Source of the DNA: JACMRI01 sp043778625
GTDB taxonomy: Bacteria; Bacteroidota; Bacteroidia; UBA4408
Reading direction: 5' to 3'
DNA: 29,893 bases
NCBI GenBank assembly: GCA_043778625.1
Contig: JAYWFU010000034.1
Span: forward strand, 1-29,893
Shown: positions 7,371 to 16,323 of the stretch, piece by piece
Numbering within the stretch: position 1 is the first letter of the stretch
Layout of the letters: each line of letters begins with the position of its first letter
Position numbers and translations under genes: made by a program
Notes under the pieces: generated by a model
What the model was told of the DNA's origin: nothing
Databases searched by the model: none
The model's input: only the letters and a program-made list of their open reading frames with translations

Positions 7371-9509
7371 CTACAAATTATCAATAAAATAATCAGTTAC
7401 TTTTTTCATTAAGTGTGCGCGCTGCTTGCCTGTAACATTGTGTTTTTGAGCAGGATAAGCGTAGTAGTCTAATTGTTTGCCCAATGTATTGCACTTGTGT
7501 ACAAACTGCATTGATTGCTGCCACACCACTACATCATCATCGCAACCGTGTATCATTAATAATTTGCCCTGTAGTTTATCAGCATTGTTTAACAACGAAT
7601 TTGCTTTGTAGCCCTCTTCGTTTTCTTGCGGCGTATCCATATAACGCTCAGTATACATTATTTCGTATTGTTTCCAATCTATTACTGGGCCACCCGCCAC
7701 ACCTACTTTAAATACTCCTGCGTTGCGTGTCATGAACGAAGTAGTCATAAATCCACCAAAGCTCCAGCCATGTATGCCTAAGCGCGCAGCATCAACATAA
7801 CGTAACGATTTCAAATAATTTACGCCCACCAGTTGGTCTTCCATTTCGGCAGTACCTAAGCGGCGATGCGTAGCTTGTTCAAAGGCTTTGCCTCGGTTAT
7901 CACTCCCCCTACCATCTAACGTAAATACTATAAACCCTTTTTGCGCCATGTAGTGGTACCAAAGTTCGCCACCTGCCAACCAAGTGTTTTTAATTAATTG
8001 AACATGCGAACCATTGTACAAATACACTAGCACGGGATATTTTTTGGTACTATCAAAATTAGTGGGTAAAAACATACGGCATTGCAATGGTATACCATCA
8101 GCGTTGTTGAGGGTAAATAATTTCATTGCGCCCAAAGCATAGTCAGCTATTGGGTTTGGGGCTTCGTGGATAATTGTAGCTTTATTGTTGGCCGTTGTTA
8201 ATATGCTTACAGTACGTGGCGTGGTAGTACTTTGATAATTATTAATAGCACTACTAAAATCGTAATTAAATGAAGTCGTATTCTGTCCCACACCATTGGT
8301 TAATAGTGTTTTAGCACCAGTACCTATATTTAATTTGTGAGTCTCCGTGTTAATAAAACCAGTTTCGTTACTTGTGTAATATACATTGTTTTTAGCGTCA
8401 ATACCATGCAATGCCAATACCTCGTACTTGCCTGAGGTAAGCTGTTTTACAAGCGTTCCGCTAGTGTTGTACAGGTACAAATGATTAAAACCATCTTTGT
8501 TAGTTTGCCAAATAAATTGCTCCGCATTGTTAGGATTAAAATATAACGTGTGCTGTGGCTCAGTGTATTTATCATCATGCTCTTCCAGCAATGTTTTTAA
8601 ATACTCGCCAGTAGAAGCATTGTAAGTATTCAGTTTCATGTGATTTTGTGCACGATTAACTTCGGCTATGTATATTGTTTTTTCATCAGGACTCCAGCTA
8701 ATATTAGTTAAATATTTATCAGTGGGTTCGCCAGTTTTTAAATAAATAGTGGTGTTATTTTTAACATCATACACACCCACGCTTACCATTTGGCTTGGGT
8801 TACCCGCAAATGGATACTTTATATTATTAGCCACGGCAGGCGTTTTTGTCCAATCAATAATAGGGTAATCAGTTACTTGTGTTTGGTCAATTTTATAAAA
8901 TGCAAGCATGTTACCTTTGCCACTCCAAAACGTACCTTTAGTTATACCAAATTCGCTACGGCTTGCTGCCTGCCCGTACACTACGTTGTGCGAACCATCA
9001 ATAGTTACAGCTATTTTATTGCGTCCATCTTGTATGTATAAATTATCGCCCTCGGTAAATGCTACACGGTGTTGCACGGCTGACTTATCTACGTTTTCTA
9101 ATTCAGTAATATTATAAAAATAACCTGTAGCAGTAACTGCCTTGGTGGCAATGTTATAGGCTAATAAAAATTTGTTGTGGTTAAATGTAAACGAGGTGGC
9201 ATCTGTCCAATCTGCGGTGGGTAAGCTACTTAGCGTATCTTGCGTAATCGGTTTTAGCTGCTTGTTAAGCGTACTAAGCGTTACGGTATGCACCGTTTTG
9301 TTAGTAGCAGCGTTTACAATTATTAATTCGTTTTTAGCGGTTGTGTAACTATAGTTAGTACTACTGGGCAACCACTGTAAGTTAGCTAATTTTGAAGGCG
9401 CAAGGCTTGTGCGCCCTTTAAGCACAGCATCTTCAATAGTTAGTAGTTTGTTTTGCGCTGCGCAAATAGTAGTGTAAATAATTAGTAAAAGCGTTATGCC
9501 GTGTTTCAT
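7371..9509 (-). CDS. Secreted S9B dipeptidyl-peptidase IV-like serine peptidase
   Basis: 712 residues. A signal peptide (MKHGITLLLIIYTTICAAQ) sends it to the periplasm or surface. Residues about 40-460 form the beta-propeller; the block SEFGITKGTFWSGKGNMLAF (184-203) and TDYPIIDW are typical of Bacteroidota DPP-IV homologues. The C-terminal alpha/beta-hydrolase has GWSFGG with nucleophile Ser583, HGCDDDVVVWQ with Asp658, and QKHN with His690, so the triad is complete. Members remove dipeptides, often Xaa-Pro or Xaa-Ala, from peptide N-termini; the EE exopeptidase motif of canonical DPP IV is not evident, so specificity is open. The gene is followed by pyrF after 53 bases. No clear promoter was seen in the 71-base gap to the biotinyl-protein gene. 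Confidence 0.93.
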   Translation of the reverse strand: MKHGITLLLIIYTTICAAQNKLLTIEDAVLKGRTSLAPSKLANLQWLPSSTNYSYTTAKNELIIVNAATNKTVHTVTLSTLNKQLKPITQDTLSSLPTADWTDATSFTFNHNKFLLAYNIATKAVTATGYFYNITELENVDKSAVQHRVAFTEGDNLYIQDGRNKIAVTIDGSHNVVYGQAASRSEFGITKGTFWSGKGNMLAFYKIDQTQVTDYPIIDWTKTPAVANNIKYPFAGNPSQMVSVGVYDVKNNTTIYLKTGEPTDKYLTNISWSPDEKTIYIAEVNRAQNHMKLNTYNASTGEYLKTLLEEHDDKYTEPQHTLYFNPNNAEQFIWQTNKDGFNHLYLYNTSGTLVKQLTSGKYEVLALHGIDAKNNVYYTSNETGFINTETHKLNIGTGAKTLLTNGVGQNTTSFNYDFSSAINNYQSTTTPRTVSILTTANNKATIIHEAPNPIADYALGAMKLFTLNNADGIPLQCRMFLPTNFDSTKKYPVLVYLYNGSHVQLIKNTWLAGGELWYHYMAQKGFIVFTLDGRGSDNRGKAFEQATHRRLGTAEMEDQLVGVNYLKSLRYVDAARLGIHGWSFGGFMTTSFMTRNAGVFKVGVAGGPVIDWKQYEIMYTERYMDTPQENEEGYKANSLLNNADKLQGKLLMIHGCDDDVVVWQQSMQFVHKCNTLGKQLDYYAYPAQKHNVTGKQRAHLMKKVTDYFIDNL

Positions 9510-9580
9510 AATAATATATTTTATTTAATAAATAATAAATTTTAAGTATAGCCTTAAATAGTTGGGTGGTACACCTCTAT

Positions 9581-10081
9581 TTATTCAAACGATAGCAACA
9601 ATTGGTTTTTTTCAACGGCATCGCCTTTGGTTACTGCTACTTTTTTAATAACACCATCGGTAGGCGATTTCAAACTGTTTTCCATTTTCATGGCTTCCAA
9701 CACAATTAGTGCATCTCCTTTTTTTACTACTTGCCCTTCGGTAACCACAATGTTTAATACCAAACCGGGCATAGGTGCTTTAAGTTCGTTAATTTTTTTA
9801 ACGCCTAAATTTTCCATACCTAACGATTTCAATAACTCGTCGTATTGGTCTTTAACGCTAACTGTGTAAGTACTATTGTTTACTTTTAAAACAACTGTTT
9901 TTTCTTCGGCATTAGTTTTTACTATCTCCACATTATACACCACATTATCTTTAATACTACTTATTTGCCCATGTTTATTGGTTACTATATCTAAGTTAAA
10001 TTGCGCATCGTTAATAGTGCCATTAATTCCGTTAGTGGTTGCTACTTTGTAGGTAGTGTTGTTTATAGTTGCGGTGTACAT
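9581..10081 (-). CDS. Biotin carboxyl carrier protein of an acyl-CoA carboxylase
   Basis: 166 residues. The C-terminal 70 residues are a biotinyl domain: MPGLVLNIVVTEGQVVKKGD (104-123) and VLEAMKMEN with the biotin-accepting Lys132 in the AMKM motif, then DGVIKKVAVTKGDAVEKNQL. The N-terminal 80 residues are a beta-rich lead-in typical of the free-standing carrier subunits of propionyl-CoA/acetyl-CoA carboxylases or of sodium-pumping decarboxylases in Bacteroidota. The carrier ferries CO2 between a biotin carboxylase and a carboxyltransferase; neither partner lies in the window, so the exact complex (accB-like, pccB-linked or decarboxylase) is unresolved. It heads the minus-strand run and is divergent from the plus-strand operon. 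Confidence 0.92.
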   Translation of the reverse strand: MYTATINNTTYKVATTNGINGTINDAQFNLDIVTNKHGQISSIKDNVVYNVEIVKTNAEEKTVVLKVNNSTYTVSVKDQYDELLKSLGMENLGVKKINELKAPMPGLVLNIVVTEGQVVKKGDALIVLEAMKMENSLKSPTDGVIKKVAVTKGDAVEKNQLLLSFE

Positions 10082-10105
10082 ATTGTGTATAGGTTAAAGT
10101 ATTTA

Positions 10106-10139
10106 TTGTGTAAATATCTTATTTTTATGCGTAAATTTG
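10106..10139 (+). promoter_or_regulatory. Bacteroidota-type promoter for the desaturase/urea-transporter operon
   Basis: TAAATTTG at 10132-10139 matches the -7 consensus TAnnTTTG exactly. A TTG at 10106-10108 could be the -33 element, though the 23-base spacer is longer than usual. The start codon at 10162 is 22 bases past the -7 box. It lies in the 80-base divergent gap, the only sizeable non-coding stretch before this operon. Confidence 0.55.
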
Positions 10140-10161
10140 TTTTAAATTATTAAAAATAACA

Positions 10162-10980
10162 ATGAAAAAATTACTGTGGCTATTCCTATTTACATTACCC
10201 ACATTTGCTGTTGGGCAATCAATAGTAACGCTACAACTATTAGATAGCTTAACCAAACAGCCTGTAGCGTATGCCAACGTTGGGGTACCCAATAAAGGTG
10301 TAGGTACAGTAAGCGATGATAACGGAAAAGTTAAACTAACTGTGGGCGACAGTTTGTTAACCAATAGTATTAAAATATCATGTATTGGCTACGCATCAAA
10401 AACTATAACTGTTACCCAAGCACTTGGCAAAAACACACTACTATTAACATCATCAGCTGTAAAATTAAATGAAGTAGTAGTACGTCCATCAAAAGCTACC
10501 AAGTATAAAACATTAGGTAATAACACTACCTCAAAAAATGTTAGTGGGGGCTTTAAATCAAATGGATTAGGAGCCGAAATAGCAGTTAAAATAAATGTAA
10601 AACACCAGTATACTCAACTTAAAAAACTACAATTTTACTTGGTTAAAAATCCAATTAACGATTTACAATTTAGAGTTAACTTATACACTGTAGCCCCTAA
10701 TGGAAAGCCAGATGCATCTATATTAAAACAACTTATACTAACCCCAAAAATAATGGGCAATGGATTGGTTGAGTTAGACTTAACACCTTACAAAATATAC
10801 ACTAACAAAGATGTGTTTATAGCCTTAGAGTGGATTAAAGACTTGGGAGATGTTAATGACTTAATGTTTTCGATGAAAATGATAAACAACAGCCCTAGTT
10901 ACGCAAGGTACGCCAGCCAAGACGACTGGCACCACATACCTGTGGCAGGTATAGGGCTTAGTGTAGATGTTGAGTATTAA
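10162..10980 (+). CDS. Secreted protein with CarboxypepD_reg-like domain
   Basis: 272 residues. Signal peptide MKKLLWLFLFTLPTFAVGQ with cleavage near residue 18. Residues 21-108 match the CarboxypepD_reg-like beta-sandwich of Bacteroidota surface proteins: LLDSLTKQPVAYANVGVPN, GTVSDDNGKVKL, IKISCIGYASKTI and the typical exit LNEVVVRP. The remaining 160 residues form a separate beta-rich region (IAVKINVKHQYTQLKKLQFY, FRVNLYTVAPNGKPD, GNGLVELDLTPYKIY, VFIALEWI) with no membrane segment and no motif I recognise; its pattern recalls jelly-roll carbohydrate or adhesion modules. It is 17 bases upstream of the desaturase and leads the operon. It is not a TonB receptor: there is no plug or barrel. 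Localisation is good, function unknown. Confidence 0.8.
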   Translation: MKKLLWLFLFTLPTFAVGQSIVTLQLLDSLTKQPVAYANVGVPNKGVGTVSDDNGKVKLTVGDSLLTNSIKISCIGYASKTITVTQALGKNTLLLTSSAVKLNEVVVRPSKATKYKTLGNNTTSKNVSGGFKSNGLGAEIAVKINVKHQYTQLKKLQFYLVKNPINDLQFRVNLYTVAPNGKPDASILKQLILTPKIMGNGLVELDLTPYKIYTNKDVFIALEWIKDLGDVNDLMFSMKMINNSPSYARYASQDDWHHIPVAGIGLSVDVEY

Positions 10981-10997
10981 TTAAAAATAAATAAAAA

Positions 10998-12083
10998 ATG
11001 CAAATAAAATTTTCGCACCAAAACAACGCACAATTTTTTGTTACGCTACGCCAACGTGTTGATGCGTATTTTAAAGAACAAAACATAAGCCCTAACGCCA
11101 ATGGCTTTATGGTGTTTAAAACTATACTATTGCTAGTAAGTTTTTATAGCATATATGCCACCATACTATTTGCTACCATTAACGCTTGGTTACTATTATT
11201 ACTTTGCGCATTATTAGGCTTATTTACGGCATTTGTAGGGTTTAACGTTAGCCACGATGCTACGCATGGTTCGTATTCGAGCAATAGTAAAATAAATAAA
11301 TTATTAAGTTACACATTTGATATGTTTGGAGCAAGCTCTTATATGTGGAATATTGCGCACAACCAAGTACACCATACCTACACCAACATACCTGACCACG
11401 ACGACGACCTAGAACCTATATTTTTGGTGCGACTGCACGAAGAAAAAAAGTTGTATTGGATACACCGTTTTCAACACTATTACGCCACGTTTTTTTATTG
11501 TATAGCCTCATTAAATTGGGTATTACTTAAAGATTATACTAAAATGTTTGCTCCCGCTATTTTAAATCATAGTATTAAAAAAATAGCCCTAAAAGATGCA
11601 GCTATACTAATAGCTTGCAAATGCGTATATTACTTTATGTTTTTGGTACTACCTATGTTGTTAGGGTATGCGTGGTGGCAAGTAGTTATAGGTTTTTTAG
11701 TATTACATTTTGCTGAGGGGTTTACAATAGCCATAGTGTTTCAGTTGGCGCATGTGGTAGAGGCTACACACTTTCCTATACCCAACGCCGATGGTACGGT
11801 GGAAAACAACTGGGCAGTACATCAATTATATACTACAGCTAACTTTGCACGCAAAAGCTGGTTAGCTACTTTCTTTTTTGGTGGGTTAAATTATCAAGTA
11901 GAGCACCATTTGTTTCCACGTGTATGCCATGTTCATTATCGTAAAATTTCGGAAATAGTAAAAGCTACTTCGCAAGAATTTGACATACCTTACAACGATT
12001 ACAAAACCATGTGGCAAGCCATACAATCGCACTATCGTATGCTTAAACTATTGGGGCGCAACGAGCGTTTAAATTTTGCTTAA
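10998..12083 (+). CDS. Membrane fatty acid desaturase (acyl-CoA/lipid desaturase family)
   Basis: 361 residues with hydrophobic helices at about 40-85 and 200-255. The three histidine boxes that bind the di-iron centre are intact: HDATH (86-90), HNQVHH (121-126) and QVEHH (300-304). The Q-x-x-H-H form of box three and the box-2 context HNQVHHTYTNIPDHDDDLEP place it with front-end-like/linoleoyl-CoA-type desaturases common in Bacteroidota; there is no fused cytochrome b5. It introduces a double bond into a long acyl chain using O2 and an electron donor not encoded here. The 17- and 16-base gaps to its neighbours indicate cotranscription with the secreted protein and the urea-transporter fusion, which suggests membrane-fluidity or envelope remodelling; that link is inference. 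Confidence 0.94.
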   Translation: MQIKFSHQNNAQFFVTLRQRVDAYFKEQNISPNANGFMVFKTILLLVSFYSIYATILFATINAWLLLLLCALLGLFTAFVGFNVSHDATHGSYSSNSKINKLLSYTFDMFGASSYMWNIAHNQVHHTYTNIPDHDDDLEPIFLVRLHEEKKLYWIHRFQHYYATFFYCIASLNWVLLKDYTKMFAPAILNHSIKKIALKDAAILIACKCVYYFMFLVLPMLLGYAWWQVVIGFLVLHFAEGFTIAIVFQLAHVVEATHFPIPNADGTVENNWAVHQLYTTANFARKSWLATFFFGGLNYQVEHHLFPRVCHVHYRKISEIVKATSQEFDIPYNDYKTMWQAIQSHYRMLKLLGRNERLNFA

Positions 12084-12099
12084 TAACCTGTAATTTATT

Positions 12100-14295
12100 T
12101 TGACAGTATCACTTAATCTCAAAAATAGTTTAACAAATTATTGGCTCGCAAGTACTTTAAATAGTTATAGTCTTATTTTCTTTTCGTTAAATCCTGTTTT
12201 TGCACTACTTATTTTATTTGTAAGTTTTTTCTCGCCTTATGTAGGGTTCACTGGTTTAGTGGCAGTAGTGGCAACTAATTTTTTTGCCACCCTACTAGGT
12301 TTTAATCGCGATGAAATAAAAGTAGGTTCATTTGGCTTTAATGCCCTATTATTAGGTTTGGCATTGGGTTACGAGTACACGCCTACTCCCGCTTTTGGAG
12401 CATTATTTTTTTCGGCCATTGTGCTATTGTTAATGCTTACTGCTTGGCTCAAAGGTATATTTGCCAAACATAACCTTCCGTTTTTATCGTTTCCTTTTTT
12501 AATTACCTATTGGATTATTTCGTTGGCATCGGCTAATTTAAGTGCTATTGTTTTGGATCAAAACCACTTGTACATTACTAACGAAATTGTGCGTAACGAA
12601 TCATCAGTTTATTACCAATTTGTACATTCCTTAGATGACATTAACCTACTGCCTATTATCATTATTTATTTTAAAACACTTGCGGGCACATTTTTTCAAA
12701 ACAGTGTGTTGGCAGGCGTATTAATTACAGTAGGCTTGGTAGTACATTCGCGTATTGCATTTACACTAAGTGGCATTGGTTTTGGTTGTGCGTACTTGTG
12801 TTACTCTATTTTTGGTGCCGATGTTAACGACCTCAACTATTTTTTATTGGGGTCTAATTTTATATTTTTTGCCATAGCCATAGGTTGTTTTTTTCTGTTG
12901 CCTAACGTGCATAGTTACCTTGCAGTAGTGGTGCTTACCCCTATTTTAATGCTATTACTAATGTCGTTTGGCAAAATAGTAATGGTGTTTAACCTCAAGG
13001 CATACACACTTGGGTTTAGTGCATTAACTACTGCATTTTTATTTGCCTTAAATCAACGTTGGTTTCATAATTATTTTCAACTTACTACTATTCAGTATTT
13101 TTCGCCCGAAAAAACTATTTATAAATATCTAAATTCATTACAACGTTTTAAAAACGAACACTATGCTAAAATATCGTTGCCCTTTGTAGGCGAATGGACG
13201 GTAAGCCAAGGCTACGACGGAAGTATTACTCACCTAGGCGAATGGAGCAAAGCACTTGATTTTGTAATACAAGATTCAAAACAAAATACCTACAAAGAAC
13301 CAGGCACCGAACTAGCGCATTTTTACTGTTATAACCGCGAAATTATTGCCCCTTACGATGGCTATATTTACGACATAATAGATACAGTACCCGACAACGA
13401 TATTGGTACTGTGGATACTGAACGTAACTGGGGCAATACTATTATTATGAATCATTTAAACGGTTTGTTTTCGCAAATTAGCCATGTTAAATCAAACTCA
13501 TTGCAAGTGTTTATTGGGCAGTATGTTACCAAAGGCACATTGCTTGCCACCTGTGGTAATAGTGGACGATCGCCCGAACCACACATTCATTTTCAATTAC
13601 AAACAACACCAACTATTGGTGCAAAACCAATAGCATACCCAATAGGCTATTATATTTTGCGTACTACTACTGAGAAATATTTACAGTATTCAGCAGTGCC
13701 CAACGAGGGCGATTTTATTAGCAATGTGCAGGTTAATCAAGTCTTGGTTAATAGTTTTAATTTTTATCCAGGTGTTAAAATAACGTTTCAAGAAATTAGC
13801 CAAACACAACAAATAACATGGGAAGTTTTTACTGATGCTTTTAACCGCACATATTTGTATTGCGTACACAGTAATTCATACGCCTACTTTGTAAACGATG
13901 GCACTATGTTTTATTTTACTGATTTTGAGGGCGATAAAAACTCGTTATTATTTAATTTTTACTTAGCCGCTTACCGCCAATTACTGGGCTATTACAACAA
14001 CATACACATTACTGATAGTGTGCCCCTCACCCATTTTAACACTAAAATATTACAACCTTTGCAAGATGTATTAGCACCTTTTTACTTGTTTACTAAAGCT
14101 AATTACAGTACTACATTTACGCACGCTGACGATAAGTATGCTCCGCAAAACATTATTATTAATACATCGGTAACTACTCAATTTATAAATAGAACAATTA
14201 AAAAAGTAAATTTTGAAATTGAACTCAAGGATTACAAAATAGCCCGCTTTACGGTGTATAACAAAACCAATACCCAAACCTACACATGCGTTTAA
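12100..14295 (+). CDS. Urea transporter / M23 metallopeptidase fusion protein
   Basis: 731 residues, read from a TTG at 12100: an in-frame stop lies nine bases before it and there is no early ATG, so TTG is the best start. Residues about 15-320 are a urea-transporter (UT) channel with around ten hydrophobic segments and two repeats; YFKTLAGTFFQNSVLAGVLI (190-209) and VHSR are the UT signature, and NFIFFAIAIGCFFL mirrors FNALLLGLALG of the first half. After a linker, about 355-500 is an M23/LytM-like domain: THLGEWSKALDF (His378, Asp387), IIAPYDGYIYDI, GNTIIMNHLNG, and PHIHF (His495, His497). The metal residues are present, though His-to-Asp spacing is longer than in LytM. The C-terminal 230 residues are beta-rich and unassigned. 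The gene overlaps the next by 10 bases. Confidence 0.88.
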   Translation: MTVSLNLKNSLTNYWLASTLNSYSLIFFSLNPVFALLILFVSFFSPYVGFTGLVAVVATNFFATLLGFNRDEIKVGSFGFNALLLGLALGYEYTPTPAFGALFFSAIVLLLMLTAWLKGIFAKHNLPFLSFPFLITYWIISLASANLSAIVLDQNHLYITNEIVRNESSVYYQFVHSLDDINLLPIIIIYFKTLAGTFFQNSVLAGVLITVGLVVHSRIAFTLSGIGFGCAYLCYSIFGADVNDLNYFLLGSNFIFFAIAIGCFFLLPNVHSYLAVVVLTPILMLLLMSFGKIVMVFNLKAYTLGFSALTTAFLFALNQRWFHNYFQLTTIQYFSPEKTIYKYLNSLQRFKNEHYAKISLPFVGEWTVSQGYDGSITHLGEWSKALDFVIQDSKQNTYKEPGTELAHFYCYNREIIAPYDGYIYDIIDTVPDNDIGTVDTERNWGNTIIMNHLNGLFSQISHVKSNSLQVFIGQYVTKGTLLATCGNSGRSPEPHIHFQLQTTPTIGAKPIAYPIGYYILRTTTEKYLQYSAVPNEGDFISNVQVNQVLVNSFNFYPGVKITFQEISQTQQITWEVFTDAFNRTYLYCVHSNSYAYFVNDGTMFYFTDFEGDKNSLLFNFYLAAYRQLLGYYNNIHITDSVPLTHFNTKILQPLQDVLAPFYLFTKANYSTTFTHADDKYAPQNIIINTSVTTQFINRTIKKVNFEIELKDYKIARFTVYNKTNTQTYTCV

Positions 14296-15599
14296 CTATT
14301 GTAATACTGTGTACATTAGCATGGTTGAATAAGGCACAAGCGCAAGAGCTTACTTACGCCTCGGCAGACGACTCTACCTACCAACAACTTATTAGTAAGC
14401 GTTATAAAGCGTTAATAATTACGGGTAAGCAAGCACTAGCACAACATATTGATTTTTACTATTTACGTATGCGATTGGGCATTGGGTACTATAACCAACA
14501 ACAGTATAGGCTTGCCTTACCACAGTTTGAGGCCGCTAATAAAATGAATCCTGCCGAGGTAACCTGCCAAGAGTATTTGTATTATTCGTACTTATTGGTG
14601 GGGCGTACCCAAGATGCTAACGCCCTCGCTAGCACACTATCCAACGAAATGCAAACACGTATTAATTATCATAAAACAATAATTGATGCCGTAACCTTAG
14701 GTGTAGGCACAGGGTTTAATAACAATGTAGCTACAGGCAAAAGCACCACTATTATTGGTGCCGAAAATATTTATGGTAGTGCATTGTACCAAGGTAATAC
14801 AGCGTTTTATAGTGCATTGGTAACCCACACATTAGCTAACCGTTTACAATTAATGTATGGCTTTTCGGGGTTTAACATAGCTAGCTTGGGCGTAGTAAAC
14901 ACGCCTAACGATTTTAAAACAATAGCGTTTAACAACACTAACTATCAGTACAACTTAGGAGCTAACTATCAACTACGCCATGGCTTTAATGCTAGTGTTG
15001 GCGCAGGAGTTTACCCGCAAAATTTTTCTAATTATAGCGGAGAATTTAACGCAACGCTTAATAGTTATGATTTTAAAACTACTACTACACACCAAAATTC
15101 GTGGGCAGGCACTGCTACTATTGGTAAGCAAGGGCGATACCTGCATGGGTTATTAGGCGTGGCCATGGGTAATTTTGTAAGTACTAATCAATTACAATTA
15201 GAGGGTACTTTGGTGTATTATCCTTTAGGGAATAATAATTTGTACGAAATTTCGGCAATTACTTATAAAACTGAAAGTAACCAATTTATTATAAGTCAAA
15301 AAGCAGGAGGAAAACTCTTTAAATGGTTATGGATAGAAGCAAAGGCATCGTATGGCAACCATAGTAATTATATTTCGCAAGGAGGATTTTTAACCTATAA
15401 TACGGCTGATGCACTACAATTAATTGCAGGTATGGATTTAAAAATATATTTTGGTAAACATTTACAATTTTCGCCAGGTTATAAACTGCAACAAGTACAA
15501 CGTAACCATATTTACTATACTACTTACAACAATTACAACACTATTACTAACAATTATTTTAACCAATTACTAACCACATCACTCACATGGAATTTTTAA
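14286..15599 (+). CDS. TPR plus outer-membrane beta-barrel protein (YaiO-like)
   Basis: 437 residues with a signal peptide (cleavage near residue 18, AQAQE). Residues about 30-120 are helical tetratricopeptide-like repeats: LRMRLGIGYYNQQQYRLALP then FEAANKMNPAEVTCQEYLYY. From about 130 to the end the chain alternates in the manner of an outer-membrane barrel, with many Gly/aromatic strands (LGVGTGFNNN, LQLMYGFSGFN, GFNASVGAGVYPQNF, HLQFSPGYKLQQV), closing on LTWNF with a terminal Phe. This TPR-then-barrel layout is that of YaiO-like proteins. The start overlaps the transporter fusion by 10 bases, and its last codons overlap the start of the next TPR gene by 13, so the three are translationally coupled. 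Role unknown; an outer-membrane partner of the urea-transporter fusion is a reasonable inference. Confidence 0.8.
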   Translation: MRLTIVILCTLAWLNKAQAQELTYASADDSTYQQLISKRYKALIITGKQALAQHIDFYYLRMRLGIGYYNQQQYRLALPQFEAANKMNPAEVTCQEYLYYSYLLVGRTQDANALASTLSNEMQTRINYHKTIIDAVTLGVGTGFNNNVATGKSTTIIGAENIYGSALYQGNTAFYSALVTHTLANRLQLMYGFSGFNIASLGVVNTPNDFKTIAFNNTNYQYNLGANYQLRHGFNASVGAGVYPQNFSNYSGEFNATLNSYDFKTTTTHQNSWAGTATIGKQGRYLHGLLGVAMGNFVSTNQLQLEGTLVYYPLGNNNLYEISAITYKTESNQFIISQKAGGKLFKWLWIEAKASYGNHSNYISQGGFLTYNTADALQLIAGMDLKIYFGKHLQFSPGYKLQQVQRNHIYYTTYNNYNTITNNYFNQLLTTSLTWNF

Positions 15600-16201
15600 A
15601 AACAACAGTTGCCATTGCATTTACAACACTAACATTTACAGCGCAAGCGCAAGACAAAGCCACGCTTGATGCATTTAGCCAATCGTACCTACAAGAGGCC
15701 GCGGGCAAGTACGATGTAGCTGCGGCTAGCTTGTTAAAAGTATACAATGCTACATCGTACGAAACTAATATGCGCTTAGGTTGGTTGTACTATGCTGGGG
15801 CTAAAAGTAAAGATGCCCTAGCGTACTACAAAAAAGCAATGGCCTTAATGCCTGCCGCTACCGAGCCTATGTGGGCTATTATTACACCGCTTTCGACACT
15901 TGAAAATTGGGTAGAAGTAGAACAAAATTATTTAGCTATTTTGAAATTAGATGCCAAAAATTCGGTAGCTAACTACCGTTTGGGGCTATTGTATTACTAC
16001 CGAAAAGATTATGTAAAAGCCAAAAAATATTTTGATGTGTCGCTTAATCTTTATCCGTTTAATTACAACAATATGCTAATGAGTGCTTGGACTAATTATT
16101 TTTTAGGTAATAAAAATGCAGCCCGTATATTATTTAGCAAAACCCTATTATACAGTCCTAACGATACCTCAGCACAGGAAGGAATGGGATTAACCAAGTA
16201 A
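15587..16201 (+). CDS. Exported TPR protein, first copy
   Basis: 204 residues with a Sec signal peptide (MEFLKTTVAIAFTTLTFTAQAQ, cleavage near residue 20). The mature part is nearly all tetratricopeptide-like helices: SYLQEAAGKYDVAAASLLKV (33-52), YETNMRLGWLYYAGAKSKDA (58-77) with ALAYYKKAMALMP, NSVANYRLGLLYYYRKDYVK (124-143) with AKKYFDVSLNLYP, and NNMLMSAWTNYFLGNKNAA. It should act as a periplasmic scaffold. It starts inside the last codons of the barrel gene (ATG at 15587, barrel stop at 15597-15599), giving coupled translation and fixing the start. A near copy follows 122 bases downstream. Confidence 0.88.
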   Translation: MEFLKTTVAIAFTTLTFTAQAQDKATLDAFSQSYLQEAAGKYDVAAASLLKVYNATSYETNMRLGWLYYAGAKSKDALAYYKKAMALMPAATEPMWAIITPLSTLENWVEVEQNYLAILKLDAKNSVANYRLGLLYYYRKDYVKAKKYFDVSLNLYPFNYNNMLMSAWTNYFLGNKNAARILFSKTLLYSPNDTSAQEGMGLTK

Positions 16202-16323
16202 CGGTTAAATAATTTCATTCCATATTTATAGCAGTACACAATCAAAAAAAAACGTAATTTTTAAATAATCAACCCGTAGTATTTCACTAATTATTTTAAT
16301 TAACTACCAACATTATCATTCAC

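Noticed and set aside
10125..10364. 79-residue minus-strand open frame over the divergent promoter
   Set aside because: It lies opposite the signal peptide and first domain of the secreted protein and has no recognisable features; a shadow frame.
12100..14295. Possibility that the transporter and M23 parts are two genes joined by a sequencing error
   Set aside because: The frame is continuous across the linker (residues 320-355), with no stop or internal start that would suit a separate signal peptide for M23.
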